A stretch of DNA of 64,000 bases from NCBI RefSeq assembly GCF_000247475.1, contig NZ_AHZC01000222.1, positions 1 to 64,000 on the forward strand, given 5' to 3'. The first letter of the stretch is position 1. Every line of letters starts with the position of its first letter. This stretch comes from Rhizobium sp. PDO1-076 (GTDB lineage: Bacteria; Pseudomonadota; Alphaproteobacteria; Rhizobiales; Rhizobiaceae). Shown one piece after another: positions 17,345 to 26,874 of the stretch. Made by a program: the position numbers and the translations under genes. The notes below the pieces were generated by a model, which saw nothing but the letters and a program-made list of their open reading frames with translations, was not told the origin of the DNA and made no database searches.

Positions 17345-18862
17345 TTAGTCTTCGTTCGCTGCCAGCTGTGCCAGAACCTGGCCGCGTCCGCGTGCGCGCA
17401 GCACAAGCGGTACGATCAGGGCCGCGGCGGCAATCGCAAGCAGGACGGCGGCAATCGGCGAGGTGAGCAACACGGTCCAGTCTCCCTGGCTGATCGCGAG
17501 AGCCCGGCGCAATTGCTGCTCGGCCAACGGACCGAGGATAAGGCCGACCACGACGGGCGCGATCGGATAGCCGAATACACGCATCACATATCCCATGACG
17601 CCGAAGGCCAGCAGCATGCCAAGTTCGAACACCGAAGGGTTGGCGCCGATCGTGCCGAGCGTGGCAAACAGCAGGATGCCGGCATAGAGCCAGGGCTTGG
17701 GGATCGTCAGCAGGCGAACCCAGAGGCCGATCAGCGGCAGGTTGAGCACCAGCAGCATGAAGTTGGCGATCAGTAGGCTGGCGATCAGACCCCAGACCAG
17801 CTGAGGGTTGGTAACGAAGAGCAGAGGGCCGGGCTGCAGGCCATACTGCTGGAAGCCGGCGAGCATGATCGCGGCCGTGGCCGTGGTCGGCAGGCCAAGC
17901 GTCAGCAGCGGAACCAGCGTGCCGGCAGCCGATGCGTTGTTGGCGGCCTCGGGACCGGCCACACCTTCAATGGCGCCGTTGCCGAACTCTTCCGGATGCT
18001 TGGTCAGGCGCTTTTCGGCCGCATAGGACAGGAACGTCCCGATCTCGGCGCCGCCGGCCGGCATCGCGCCGATCGGGAAGCCGATAAAGGTGCCACGAAG
18101 CCACGGCTTCCACGAGCGCGCCCAGTCTTTCTTGGTCATCCAGAGCGAGCCCTTGACGGCCTCGATCGTTTCCGGCCCGCGGTTGCCCTGGGCTGCGATG
18201 AACAGCGTCTCGCCGATGGCAAACATCGCCACGGCCAGTGTCGTCACCTCGATGCCGTCGAGAAGGTCGGGAACGCCGAAGCTGAGGCGCGTTTGGCCGG
18301 TCAACTGGTCGATGCCGATCATCGCCAGCGCAAAGCCGATGAACAGCGAGGTGAGACCGCGCAAGGTGCTGTCGCCGAAGGCTGACGAGACGGTGATGAA
18401 GGCGAGTACCATCAGCGCGAAATATTCGCGCGGTCCGAAGACAAGTGCCAGCTTGACGATATAGGGGGCGATGAAGGCGAGGCCGATGGTGGCGATCAGG
18501 CCGGCGACGAAAGAGCCTATGGCCGCTGTCGCCAGCGCGGGTCCCCCGCGCCCCGCGCGCGCCATCTTGTTGCCCTCGAGTGCCGTCACGATCGAGGCGC
18601 TTTCGCCGGGCGTGTTGAGGAGGATCGAGGTTGTCGAACCGCCATACATGCCGCCGTAATAGATGCCGGCGAACATGATCAGCGAGCCGGCCGGATCGAG
18701 CTTGTAGGTTACCGGCAGCAGCAGCGCGACGGTCAGGGCAGGGCCGATGCCCGGAAGCACGCCGACCGCGGTGCCGAGCGTCACGCCGATCAGGGCATAG
18801 AACAGGTTGATCGGCTGAAACGCGATCACCAGTCCCTGCAGGAGGAATTCAAAGGTGCTCAT
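17345..18862 (-). CDS. tctA: Tripartite tricarboxylate transporter large permease TctA
   Basis: The 505-residue membrane protein has about twelve hydrophobic segments and the TctA signatures [19 protein letters not shown] near residue 35 and [19 protein letters not shown] near 255. It is the large permease of a secondary tricarboxylate-type transporter that works with TctB and the periplasmic TctC. It ends the operon and is followed by a terminator. The substrate could be citrate or another carboxylate; no TctDE two-component genes lie beside it. Confidence 0.94.
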   Translation of the reverse strand: MSTFEFLLQGLVIAFQPINLFYALIGVTLGTAVGVLPGIGPALTVALLLPVTYKLDPAGSLIMFAGIYYGGMYGGSTTSILLNTPGESASIVTALEGNKMARAGRGGPALATAAIGSFVAGLIATIGLAFIAPYIVKLALVFGPREYFALMVLAFITVSSAFGDSTLRGLTSLFIGFALAMIGIDQLTGQTRLSFGVPDLLDGIEVTTLAVAMFAIGETLFIAAQGNRGPETIEAVKGSLWMTKKDWARSWKPWLRGTFIGFPIGAMPAGGAEIGTFLSYAAEKRLTKHPEEFGNGAIEGVAGPEAANNASAAGTLVPLLTLGLPTTATAAIMLAGFQQYGLQPGPLLFVTNPQLVWGLIASLLIANFMLLVLNLPLIGLWVRLLTIPKPWLYAGILLFATLGTIGANPSVFELGMLLAFGVMGYVMRVFGYPIAPVVVGLILGPLAEQQLRRALAISQGDWTVLLTSPIAAVLLAIAAAALIVPLVLRARGRGQVLAQLAANED

Positions 18863-18874
18863 GGCAGTCGACCC

Positions 18875-19366
18875 TCAGATAAACAGGCGTTCGATCGGTC
18901 CAGCCGGCAGCGAGAGCTGCAGCAGCCGGGCGAAAATCAGCCAGACAACAAAGGACAGTACGATGCCGACGGGTATGGAAATCCACAGCTTGCGCCGCCC
19001 GAAAGCATAGGCGGTGGCGGCAAACAGCAGTCCCGTGGCGATCGAGAAACCAGCGGTCTTGAGCAGCAGCATCTGCGCAGCCAACCCGCCGATGATCCAG
19101 ATGACCGGACCAATTTCCTGGTGCTCCCGTTCGGGAAAGTCCCGACGCATTGCGGCAAAGACGGTCCAGACGGCAAGCCCGAGCAAGCCGAAGGCGACGA
19201 CATAGGGAACGGTCGCCGGTCCGACCGGCGAATAGGCGGTCAGCTCAGCCAGATGGGCTGCATCCCAAAGGATGACGCCGGCGATCACGGCGAGAACGAC
19301 CGCCACGCCAAGCGCCGCCCCATCGGGGCGGCGCGGCGAGGTTTCGGGATGGTTGTTCCCGCTCAT
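18875..19366 (-). CDS. tctB: Tripartite tricarboxylate transporter small permease TctB
   Basis: The 163-residue protein has four hydrophobic segments (about residues 18-35, 47-67, 87-110 and 125-155), matching TctB. It overlaps the tctC stop through ATGA at 19363-19366 and precedes tctA by 12 bases, giving the usual C-B-A order on the minus strand. Confidence 0.9.
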   Translation of the reverse strand: MSGNNHPETSPRRPDGAALGVAVVLAVIAGVILWDAAHLAELTAYSPVGPATVPYVVAFGLLGLAVWTVFAAMRRDFPEREHQEIGPVIWIIGGLAAQMLLLKTAGFSIATGLLFAATAYAFGRRKLWISIPVGIVLSFVVWLIFARLLQLSLPAGPIERLFI

Positions 19367-20307
19367 TTCACCAATCCGATGTCTTTCAGGACGGCTTCCG
19401 TCGCTGCAACATCCTTGGCCAGCTGTTCATCGAAGGCAGCGCCGGCCAGATAAGTGTCCTGCCAGCCCTTGGTCTTCAGCGTTTCCTGCCAGCCGGCCGA
19501 CTTGGCCAGCTTTTCGATGTCGGCCGAGACAGCTGCCTTCTGTTCTTCCGTCAGGCCTGGAGCTGCGGCAATCATGCGCCAGTTTTCGACCACGACGTCG
19601 AGGCCGGATTCCTTCAGGGTCGGACCGTCGACATTCGCCAAGCGCTCGGCGCTGGAGATGGCGAGCAGGCGCAGGGTGCCGGACTTCACCTGGGATTCGA
19701 ATTCGCCGTAACCGGAAATGCCGGCCGAAACCTGGCTGCCGAGAATGGCCGCAAGCGCTTCGCCGCCGCCGGAAAATGCGATGTAGTTGATCTTGGTCGG
19801 ATCAACGCCGGCTGCTTTCGCAATCAGGCCGACTGCGATGTGGTCCGTGCCTCCGGCAGAACCGCCGCCCCAGGAAACCGAACCCGGATCCTTCTTCAGT
19901 GCTTCGACCAGGTCGCCCATGGTCTGGAAGGGCGAAGAGGCCGGAACGACGATGGCTTCGTATTCGCCGGTCAGGCGTGCGATCGGCGTGACGTCCTTCA
20001 GGGTGACGGGCGACTTGTTGGTCAGGATGGCGCCGACCATGACATAGCCGCCGACGATCAGCGAATTCGGATTGCCGGCTGCCTGGCTGGCAAACTGGGC
20101 AAGACCGATCGTGCCGCCGGCGCCAGGAACGTTCTGGACCTGGACGTTGCCGGAAATGCCTTCCTGCTGCATGACGGTCTGGATGGAGCGGGCCGTCTGG
20201 TCCCAGCCGCCGCCCGGGTTGGCCGGTGCAATGATGGTGTAGTCGGCAGCGAACGCCGGCAGCGACATGGCGCCGGCGATCAGCGATGCGAGAAACAGTT
20301 TCTTCAA
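19363..20307 (-). CDS. tctC: Tripartite tricarboxylate transporter substrate-binding protein TctC
   Basis: The periplasmic binding protein (314 aa) has a signal peptide of about 20 residues, [19 protein letters not shown], then the mature start [20 protein letters not shown] typical of TctC. I chose the TTG at 20307 because GGAGG lies eight bases upstream and the signal peptide starts there; a longer frame to 20352 adds a charged stretch that would spoil it. TctC delivers the carboxylate to the TctAB permease. Confidence 0.93.
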   Translation of the reverse strand: MKKLFLASLIAGAMSLPAFAADYTIIAPANPGGGWDQTARSIQTVMQQEGISGNVQVQNVPGAGGTIGLAQFASQAAGNPNSLIVGGYVMVGAILTNKSPVTLKDVTPIARLTGEYEAIVVPASSPFQTMGDLVEALKKDPGSVSWGGGSAGGTDHIAVGLIAKAAGVDPTKINYIAFSGGGEALAAILGSQVSAGISGYGEFESQVKSGTLRLLAISSAERLANVDGPTLKESGLDVVVENWRMIAAAPGLTEEQKAAVSADIEKLAKSAGWQETLKTKGWQDTYLAGAAFDEQLAKDVAATEAVLKDIGLVK

Positions 20308-20601
20308 GGTGGTGTCCTCCGTTGTCGCGTCTTTGACGCGTTTAAAACTCATCGGGAGAGACTGGGGCTACACGCAGCAATCGCTGTCAAAGGCTGTGCG
20401 TGTGTAAAGGGGTTCCTCCCGAACCGTTCCACTCATCCGCCTCCACGGATGATGGTGAACACTATGCACCACATGAAGCTGTCAGCAACCTGTCATGGCC
20501 GCGGAAGGATGGAAATCGTCACACGGAGGACATCCGCCTTCAAATTGGAAAGGACGCGCCTGGGCGCGTCCCTCCGTCACTATTTCGCCGGGATGCTAGA
20601 G
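20308..20601. other. Intergenic region upstream of tctC
   Basis: This stretch should hold the tctCBA promoter on the minus strand. I see no supported gene; short frames here have no recognisable sequence. It ends at the long hairpin that overlaps the end of the MFS gene. Confidence 0.5.
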
Positions 20602-20651
20602 CCGCGGCTGCCTGGCCAGCGTGACCATCAGCGGTGGCCAGGCAGCCGCGG
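20602..20651. terminator. 17-bp perfect inverted repeat spanning the end of the MFS gene
   Basis: CCGCGGCTGCCTGGCCA at 20602-20618 is exactly repeated in inverted form at 20635-20651, with a 16-base loop. The loop contains the minus-strand stop codon of the MFS transporter (20628-20630), so one arm encodes its last residues. No T run follows on either strand. It may act as a terminator or 3'-end stabilising stem. Confidence 0.6.
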
Positions 20652-21827
20652 CAGCAGGATGGTCAGCAGCCCCAGAAGCGGCAGGTAGGAGCAGATCCGG
20701 TAGACGAATTCGATGCCCTCGCGATCGGCAAAGACGCCGAGCACGGCAGCCCCGATGCCGCCGAAACCAAAGGCGAAACCGAAGAACATCCCGGCAATCA
20801 GGCCGACACGGCCGGGGACCAGTTCCTGGGCAAAGACCACGATGGCCGAGAAGGCGGACGAGAAGATGAAGCCGATCAGCACAACCAGCACCGAGGTCCA
20901 GAACAGGTTGGCATAGGGCAGCAGCAAGGCGAAGGGGATGACGCCGAGGATCGAGAACCAGATCACGATACGCGCGCCGAACCGGTCGCCGATCGGACCA
21001 CCGAGAAAGACACCGGCCGCCGACGCGCCGAGGAACAGGAACAGCAGCAACTGGGCATCCTGAACGGAGACGCCGAACTTCTCGATGGTGAAGAAGGTGA
21101 AGTAGCTCGACAGGCTGGCCAGATAGGCGTTTTTCGTGGCCGTCAGCACGACAAGGACGACAAGCGTCATCAAGACCTTGTTGCGTGGCAATGGCAGGGC
21201 GCGGCTGGCAGGCGCGCGGCCGGCCGTGCTGCGGCGATGACGCGTATACCAGACGCTGACCCAGGACAGCACCGCAAAGCCGACGAGTGCGATCACGGTA
21301 AAGGCGCTGAGGCTGGTCTGTCCGCGCGGGATGACGATGAAGGCCGCCAAGAGAGGTCCGATTGCCGTGCCCGTATTGCCGCCAACCTGAAACAGCGACT
21401 GGGCAAAGCCATGCCGACCGCCGGATGCGAGACGCGCAACGCGCGAGGCTTCGGGATGGAAGATCGCCGAGCCGATGCCGATCAGGCACGCACCGATGAT
21501 CAGCACGTAGAACTCATGCGCATAGGCGAGGGTTAACAGGCCGGCACAGGTCGACAACATGGCGGCAGGAAGCGAAAACGGCATGGGCCAGCGATCGGTG
21601 ACGACGCCGACGGCCGGCTGCAGCAGCGATGCCGTCACCTGGAAGGCGAAGGTCAGCAAGCCGATTTGCACGAAGTCCAGCGCATAATTGGCCTTGAGAA
21701 GGGGGTAGAGCGATGTCAGCAGCGACTGCATGATGTCGTTCAGCATGTGGCAGAAACTGGCAGCGACAATGATGGAGTAGGCGGTTCGTTGCACGTCATG
21801 CCCGCCGGTTGCTGCTACGCTTGCCAT
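20628..21827 (-). CDS. MFS transporter, fosmidomycin-resistance (Fsr) type
   Basis: The 399-residue protein has about twelve membrane segments and the Fsr-branch sequence HMLNDIMQSLLTSLYPLLK near residue 27, followed by the loop 2-3 motif GVVTDRWP. An ATG at 21827 with GGAG seven bases upstream is the likely start; the frame extends much further but without family sequence. It is a proton-driven exporter of unknown substrate. The divergent AraC-type gene probably controls it. Its last codons lie in the arm of a 17-bp inverted repeat. Confidence 0.9.
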   Translation of the reverse strand: MASVAATGGHDVQRTAYSIIVAASFCHMLNDIMQSLLTSLYPLLKANYALDFVQIGLLTFAFQVTASLLQPAVGVVTDRWPMPFSLPAAMLSTCAGLLTLAYAHEFYVLIIGACLIGIGSAIFHPEASRVARLASGGRHGFAQSLFQVGGNTGTAIGPLLAAFIVIPRGQTSLSAFTVIALVGFAVLSWVSVWYTRHRRSTAGRAPASRALPLPRNKVLMTLVVLVVLTATKNAYLASLSSYFTFFTIEKFGVSVQDAQLLLFLFLGASAAGVFLGGPIGDRFGARIVIWFSILGVIPFALLLPYANLFWTSVLVVLIGFIFSSAFSAIVVFAQELVPGRVGLIAGMFFGFAFGFGGIGAAVLGVFADREGIEFVYRICSYLPLLGLLTILLPRLPGHR

Positions 21828-21948
21828 TTCCGAGTTCTCCAGGTCGCCAGGTCCGCCCCACGCAGTCTGCGCGGCAGGCTCGTGTGTTACAGAGATTGCG
21901 GCTGGCCTGCTTTTGTGCTCTGGTCGTGTTCTTGCGAGAGTGGGCCAA

Positions 21949-22764
21949 ATGCGTATTGTCGATCTTACCGGTGTCAAAAATCTGTTGGACAGCGAACATG
22001 CGCAGAGCCTGAGCTGGATCAATGATGCCGCGGAACCTGTTGTTGCGCTCGGCAGGCTCTATCCTTCCGGCTTCCGTGTTCCGTTGCATTCGCACAACAA
22101 GACCCAGCTCTGGTGCGCGCGCCGTGGCGTGGTGCTGGTCAGCACCACCGATGGGCGGTGGATGATCCCGCCGGGGCATGGCCTGATCATCCCTGCGGGA
22201 CTTGAGCATTCCACCGAGATGATCAGCGAAGTCGAAATGCATTCGATCTATGTCGATCCGTCCGTTGCCGGCGCGAGCGGGCCGAAGGTGGTCGAGATCA
22301 CCGGTCTCGGCAAAAGCCTGATGGAGGAACTGGTGCTGGTCGATGTAAGGCCTTTGTCGGTTCGCCGGCAGCGCCTGATCATGGAACTGCTTCTGGATGA
22401 AATCAGCCTGCTGCCGGAGAGGCCGTTGGGTCTGCCATTTCCGGAGGACGAGCGGCTGGCAAGCCTCTGCCGCCGTTTTCTCAAGACACCCGCCGCCAAT
22501 GCCGGCATCGATGACTGGGCGCGCGACCTGGGCATGAGCCGGCGCTCCTTCACCCGCCTGTTCAGATCCGAAACGGGCGTCAGCTTCGTTACGTGGCGAC
22601 AGCAGGCCTGCCTGTTCGCTTCCCTGCCGAAACTGGCGGCAGGAGAACCGGTAACGAATGTGGCGCTTGATGCCGGATATGAGAATATCGCAGCGTTTAC
22701 CACCATGTTTCGGCGCATGCTGGGCAGTTCGCCCAGCACCTATCTCAAAGCGCGCTCAGCATGA
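21949..22764 (+). CDS. AraC family transcriptional regulator with cupin sensor domain
   Basis: The 271-residue protein has an N-terminal cupin-like domain (PLHSHNKTQLWCARRGV near residue 45; WMIPPGHGLIIPAGLEHS near 72) and a C-terminal double helix-turn-helix (about residues 170-265, with WARDLGMSRRSFTRLFRSET). A GCGAGAG site lies before the ATG. It diverges from the Fsr-type exporter across about 120 bases, the common layout for a regulator and its target pump. Confidence 0.9.
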   Translation: MRIVDLTGVKNLLDSEHAQSLSWINDAAEPVVALGRLYPSGFRVPLHSHNKTQLWCARRGVVLVSTTDGRWMIPPGHGLIIPAGLEHSTEMISEVEMHSIYVDPSVAGASGPKVVEITGLGKSLMEELVLVDVRPLSVRRQRLIMELLLDEISLLPERPLGLPFPEDERLASLCRRFLKTPAANAGIDDWARDLGMSRRSFTRLFRSETGVSFVTWRQQACLFASLPKLAAGEPVTNVALDAGYENIAAFTTMFRRMLGSSPSTYLKARSA

Positions 22765-22946
22765 CATCCCCTTTCCGAGCTTTGTGCGGGAGAGGTGGCA
22801 CAGGTGTATGATTTCTACTTCAGGTTTGGAAATCGGTCGTCACCTGCTAGAGTGAATTGACAATCCACAAGAGCAAAGCGCCGTGGGCTCGCGATGCCAT
22901 CGACGTGCATGTCCGCTGTGCTAGAGATGTCGAACAATTTCCATAG

Positions 22947-24467
22947 TTGGATATGCAGTTCATGTTTGCAGATATGGTTTCGATGCGGACCGTCAATGCC
23001 CTGGTCAAGCGCCGACTGCCGACGGCCTATCCTTATATCCTGGCTGTACTGTCGGTCGCCTTGGCCTTTGCCATAAGGTTGGCGCTGGAGGGGCTGCTTT
23101 CCGACAATGCGCCGTTCATAATCTTCATTCCGCCGATCCTGCTGGTCGCCGCCGTGGGTGGGCTCAAGCCGACCCTGCTTGCCTTGGTGCTGTCTTCCCT
23201 GGCGGCGGCCTCGATCATCGGCCATGCGGGCATGTCCGCCCTCGTGCCGCTGTCGATCTTCGCCTTTGTCGGCATCGCCATCGGCGTCGTTGGCGAAATG
23301 CTGCAATCCGTGCGCCGGGTGATCCGTACGGCCGAAGCGACGCTTGCCTCGCGCGAGGCGCATCTTCGTTCGATCCTCGATACGGTCCTCGATGCGACGG
23401 TCGTCAGCACGCGCGATGGCACGATCGTCTCATTCAATGCCGCCGCCGTCCGGCAATTTGGCTATTCGGAAGACGAGGTTGTCGGTCAGAACCTGAGGAT
23501 CCTGATGCCCGAGCCCTATCGGCGGGAACATGACGGCTATATCGAACGCTATCTTCATACCGGCGAAAAGCGGATCATCGGCGTCGACCGTGTGGTTGTC
23601 GGGCGGCGCAAGGACGGTTCGACCTTCCCGATGAAGCTGGCCGTCGGCGAAATGCATTCCGGCGGACAGACCTTTTTCACCGGCTTCATCCGCGACCTGA
23701 CGGAACGTGAAGAAACGGCCGCGCGGTTGCATGAAACGCAGGGTGAACTGGCGCGCCTTGCCCGCATGAACGAGATGGGCGAAATGGCATCGACCCTCGC
23801 GCACGAACTCAACCAGCCGCTGTCGGCAATAGCCAACTATGTTCACGGCTGTGTCCGACTGCTGCAGGATGCCGACGATCCGAAAACGGTGATGGTCCGG
23901 GATGCTCTTGAGGTGGCGGCCGAGCAGTCGCTTCGGGCAGGACAGATCATCAAGCACCTGCGTGAATTCGTCACCAAGGGCGAAACGGACAAGACGCCGG
24001 AGAACATCCGCCAGGTCATCGAGGAATCCGGTGCGCTGGCGCTGGCCGGTTCGAAGGAGAAGGGTGTCCGAACCGTCTTCGACTTTGCTCCCGGCGCCGA
24101 AATGGCGATGATCGACCGCATCCAGATCCAGCAGATCCTGATCAACCTGATGCGCAATGCGATCGAGGCGATGAAGGATTCCCCCTACCGCGAATTGACC
24201 GTTCGAACCCGCCTGGAAGGCGAAGGGGAAATCGCCGTGGAAGTACAGGACACTGGGCCTGGAATTTCCGATGAGATCGCCCAGGACCTGTTCAAGCCCT
24301 TCGTCACCACCAAGTCCGGCGGTATGGGCATTGGCCTGTCGATTTCGAAACGTATCGTCGAAGCGCACGGGGGGGAGATGACCGTGTCGAAAAACGCTTC
24401 GGGGGGCGCAAGCTTCCGCTTCACGCTCCCGTCGTTCAATGAGGGCATTGCCAATGCAGATCGCTGA
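22947..24467 (+). CDS. fixL: Oxygen sensor histidine kinase FixL
   Basis: The 506-residue kinase has four N-terminal membrane segments (about residues 26-120), a heme PAS domain (about 135-255) and a HisKA/HATPase core (about 270-500). In the PAS domain, [19 protein letters not shown] carries the His (near 195) that matches the proximal heme ligand of FixL, and [10 protein letters not shown] follows. The H-box is [17 protein letters not shown] near 287. It should autophosphorylate when oxygen is low and pass phosphate to FixJ, which overlaps its 3' end. The start is uncertain: TTG 22947, ATG 22953 and ATG 22977 are all possible, with no clear ribosome site. Confidence 0.92.
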   Translation: MDMQFMFADMVSMRTVNALVKRRLPTAYPYILAVLSVALAFAIRLALEGLLSDNAPFIIFIPPILLVAAVGGLKPTLLALVLSSLAAASIIGHAGMSALVPLSIFAFVGIAIGVVGEMLQSVRRVIRTAEATLASREAHLRSILDTVLDATVVSTRDGTIVSFNAAAVRQFGYSEDEVVGQNLRILMPEPYRREHDGYIERYLHTGEKRIIGVDRVVVGRRKDGSTFPMKLAVGEMHSGGQTFFTGFIRDLTEREETAARLHETQGELARLARMNEMGEMASTLAHELNQPLSAIANYVHGCVRLLQDADDPKTVMVRDALEVAAEQSLRAGQIIKHLREFVTKGETDKTPENIRQVIEESGALALAGSKEKGVRTVFDFAPGAEMAMIDRIQIQQILINLMRNAIEAMKDSPYRELTVRTRLEGEGEIAVEVQDTGPGISDEIAQDLFKPFVTTKSGGMGIGLSISKRIVEAHGGEMTVSKNASGGASFRFTLPSFNEGIANADR

Positions 24468-25074
24468 TTTCACCGTTCATATCGTCGACGACGAAGAACC
24501 TGTGCGCAAGTCGCTGGCTTTCCTGCTGACCATGAACGGTTTCGCTGTCCGCATTCATGAGACGGCGGCAGCCTTTGCGGAGTTTGCACCTAATGCCCGC
24601 AACGCGGTTCTGATCACCGATCTCAGAATGCCGGAAATGAGCGGCATCGATCTCGTGCGCCGGCTTGCAGCGATGAAACTGAAGGTCCCCTCCATCGTTA
24701 TCACAGGCCATGGTGACATCCCCATGGCCGTCGAGGCGATGAAAGCCGGTGCCTCGGATTTTATCGAAAAGCCGTTCGAGGATACCGTCATCATCGACGC
24801 GATCAGGCGTGCGGCGATCCAGCTTGCCGGCAGTGCGGAAGATGGCGAGACGATCGACGAGATCCGCGACCGGGTCGCCACCCTGAGCGAGCGCGAAAGG
24901 CAGGTGCTGTCGGCCGTGGTCGCGGGCCTGCCCAACAAGAGCATTGCCTATGATCTCGATATCAGTCCGCGCACGGTGGAGGTGCATCGGGCGAATGTCA
25001 TGACCAAGATGAAGGCAAAAAGTCTGCCGCAACTGGTGCGAATGGCGATGTCTGCAGGTTTCGGCCCGCAGTGA
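24454..25074 (+). CDS. fixJ: Response regulator FixJ
   Basis: The 206-residue protein has a receiver domain (acidic pair in HIVDDEE, phospho-acceptor Asp near 56 in [10 protein letters not shown], Lys in FIEKPFED) and a LuxR-type helix-turn-helix ([22 protein letters not shown] ... [14 protein letters not shown]). Its ATG overlaps the fixL stop by 14 bases. Phospho-FixJ normally activates fixK transcription, and fixK lies about 530 bases downstream. Confidence 0.94.
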   Translation: MQIADFTVHIVDDEEPVRKSLAFLLTMNGFAVRIHETAAAFAEFAPNARNAVLITDLRMPEMSGIDLVRRLAAMKLKVPSIVITGHGDIPMAVEAMKAGASDFIEKPFEDTVIIDAIRRAAIQLAGSAEDGETIDEIRDRVATLSERERQVLSAVVAGLPNKSIAYDLDISPRTVEVHRANVMTKMKAKSLPQLVRMAMSAGFGPQ

Positions 25075-25180
25075 TCGGGAAGGTGATTGCGAAACCTTTG
25101 ATCTGGCGCAAGGCACAATGGCGGCAAGTGGTCTAGCCATGCAGTATGGCGGATTGACCGTCGAGACGTGAGAGACGACC

Positions 25181-25525
25181 GTGCCTGCCGCCAAACCCAT
25201 TGCCATCCTGGCTGCCGACCATGCCCTGAGGCAATCGCTGGCTTTTGCCTTGGCCGCGGAAGGTTTTGCGTCGGAGACATTTTCTGCCGAGGATTGGCAC
25301 CGCGCGGCGCAGGACAATCAACGCTTTCTCTGCTTCATCATCGATGAGCAGGCGCTGCCGGTAACCTCGATCGAGATGATCGGACTTGCCGCGCCGATCA
25401 TTCTGCTGGCGGATGGGCTTGGCTCCCACGTCGACGTTGCTGGCGCCCGGGTGATCTACAAGCCATCGCAGGGGTCGGATATCCTCGCTGTGGTGCGCAC
25501 GCTGTCGATCCCCGCTCATGCCTAG
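25181..25525 (+). CDS. Degenerate receiver-like small protein between fixJ and fixK
   Basis: A GTG start opens a 114-residue frame that resembles a shortened response-regulator receiver. IAILAADHALRQSLAFALAAEGF parallels the first strand and helix of FixJ but has AD for the acidic DD pair. IIDEQALP can align with the phospho-acceptor strand, the switch Thr position reads Leu, and YKPSQG matches the conserved Lys-Pro. No output domain follows. It lies between fixJ and fixK on the same strand. It may be a pseudo-receiver interfering with FixL-FixJ transfer or a decaying duplicate of the FixJ receiver. I do not recognise a named family. Confidence 0.7.
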   Translation: MPAAKPIAILAADHALRQSLAFALAAEGFASETFSAEDWHRAAQDNQRFLCFIIDEQALPVTSIEMIGLAAPIILLADGLGSHVDVAGARVIYKPSQGSDILAVVRTLSIPAHA

Positions 25526-25608
25526 GTACAAACCCGTAGTGTCATAACCGAATTTCCCGGCTGTCGCCGCTGTTGCATTGTCCGTTCACCGAACCGAGGA
25601 GAACGGAC

Positions 25609-26262
25609 ATGCACGCCAGTTTCAACGCCGCACCCCATGCTGCTTCGACACCGAAATTCGGTTCCCGGTTCCCCGCTGCCGTGACCGGTTTTGCCAAGCC
25701 GCAACTGGTCATCAACTTTACCGCCGACGAAGAGATCTATGGCCCGGGAGACAAGGCCGGCACCTTCTACAAGGTCGCTTACGGCGCTGTGCGCATCTAC
25801 CGCCTGCTGACCGACGGCCGGCGCCAGATCATCGCATTTCATCTCGCCGGCGAGACCTTCGGTTTCGAGCCAGGCCTGACCCACGGTTTCTTCGCGGAAT
25901 CGATTACCGAGAGCGGACTTCGCGCCTACAGTCAGCATGACAGCGCAGAAACCTCGCACGAATTGCTTTCGCTGGCGCTCAATGAAATGGTTCGCGCTCA
26001 GGAACATCTCCTCGTCGTCGGCCGCCAGACGGCGCTTGAGCGCATCATCAGCTTCCTTCTCGACATCTCCAGCCGTCAGGGCGATCTGGAACATACGGAG
26101 CTTCCAATGTCGCGCATCGACATCGCCGACTACCTGGGAATGACGATCGAGACCGTTTCGAGAGCCTTCGCCAAGCTGCGCCAGGAAGGCTACATCAATC
26201 TCCCCAATGCCCGCACCGTCGAGATCCGGCGCGGACATGCACTCCGCGATCTCTGCGAATAA
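25609..26262 (+). CDS. fixK: Crp/Fnr family regulator FixK
   Basis: The 217-residue protein has a cyclic-nucleotide-type beta barrel (about residues 35-140) and a C-terminal Crp helix-turn-helix with SRIDIADYLGMTIETVSRAFAKL. It lacks the N-terminal cysteine cluster of Fnr, as expected for FixK, whose level rather than an iron-sulfur cluster is controlled by FixLJ. A GAGGAG site precedes the ATG at 25609. It should activate microaerobic genes with TTGAT-N4-ATCAA boxes, none of which I saw in this window. Confidence 0.9.
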   Translation: MHASFNAAPHAASTPKFGSRFPAAVTGFAKPQLVINFTADEEIYGPGDKAGTFYKVAYGAVRIYRLLTDGRRQIIAFHLAGETFGFEPGLTHGFFAESITESGLRAYSQHDSAETSHELLSLALNEMVRAQEHLLVVGRQTALERIISFLLDISSRQGDLEHTELPMSRIDIADYLGMTIETVSRAFAKLRQEGYINLPNARTVEIRRGHALRDLCE

Positions 26263-26287
26263 GTTGCAGTGAGCGATCACCAGCAGA

Positions 26288-26869
26288 CTACGGCTGCCAG
26301 TGTTCCATGGTGGTCCAGTTGCTGGTGAGGCGTCGATCATCAAGCGTGAAGGCAAAGAGATTGCCGCCGCCGCCCGGTTGGTCGAAGGTTCGGGCAATCG
26401 GCACGCCTGACAGATGACATTTCAGCAGAGTTCCGACGCCGCCATGGCCGACAAATGCAATTGGCAGGCGCGGGTCGTGATTGGAAAGGATCACGGAGAC
26501 CGCGTCGACGATCCGCCGCTGTGCAGCGATCGCACGCTCCCAGCCGCGAAAGCTCTCCTCGGGATGGGCAAAGAACCAGTCGGCCGCCGCTTCAAACGCG
26601 GTCGGTTCCAGAAAGCCCGTCGCCGATCGGTCGTTTTCGTGCATGGCCTCGACGCGTTCGACGCTGATGCCCGCCGCGGCGGCCAGAATCTCGGCCGTCT
26701 CGACCGCCTTCAATTCATTGCTGGAAACGATGCGCTTCAATGCGCGAACCCAAGGGCGTTGCGCTGTTTGCTCGGCTCTCTGGCGACCGAGATCCTCTAG
26801 TCCCCATTGTGGAACGGGGACTAGAGGATCGATCTTCACCTGCGGATGGGTGATGTAAAGGCCGAACAT
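26288..26869 (-). CDS. Histidine phosphatase family protein
   Basis: The 193-residue protein belongs to the phosphoglycerate-mutase-like histidine phosphatases. The usual N-terminal RHG motif is changed: the start reads YITHPQV, keeping the catalytic His (residue 8) but not the Arg before it. SSNELKAVETAE replaces the typical S-x-x-x-R-A-x-x-T-A-E, and the second catalytic His is in VGHGGVG near residue 142. Reaction and substrate are unknown. A perfect 15-bp inverted repeat lies inside codons 14-27. It ends five bases after pmtA on the same strand. Confidence 0.85.
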   Translation of the reverse strand: MFGLYITHPQVKIDPLVPVPQWGLEDLGRQRAEQTAQRPWVRALKRIVSSNELKAVETAEILAAAAGISVERVEAMHENDRSATGFLEPTAFEAAADWFFAHPEESFRGWERAIAAQRRIVDAVSVILSNHDPRLPIAFVGHGGVGTLLKCHLSGVPIARTFDQPGGGGNLFAFTLDDRRLTSNWTTMEHWQP

Positions 26870-26874
26870 GGGGC

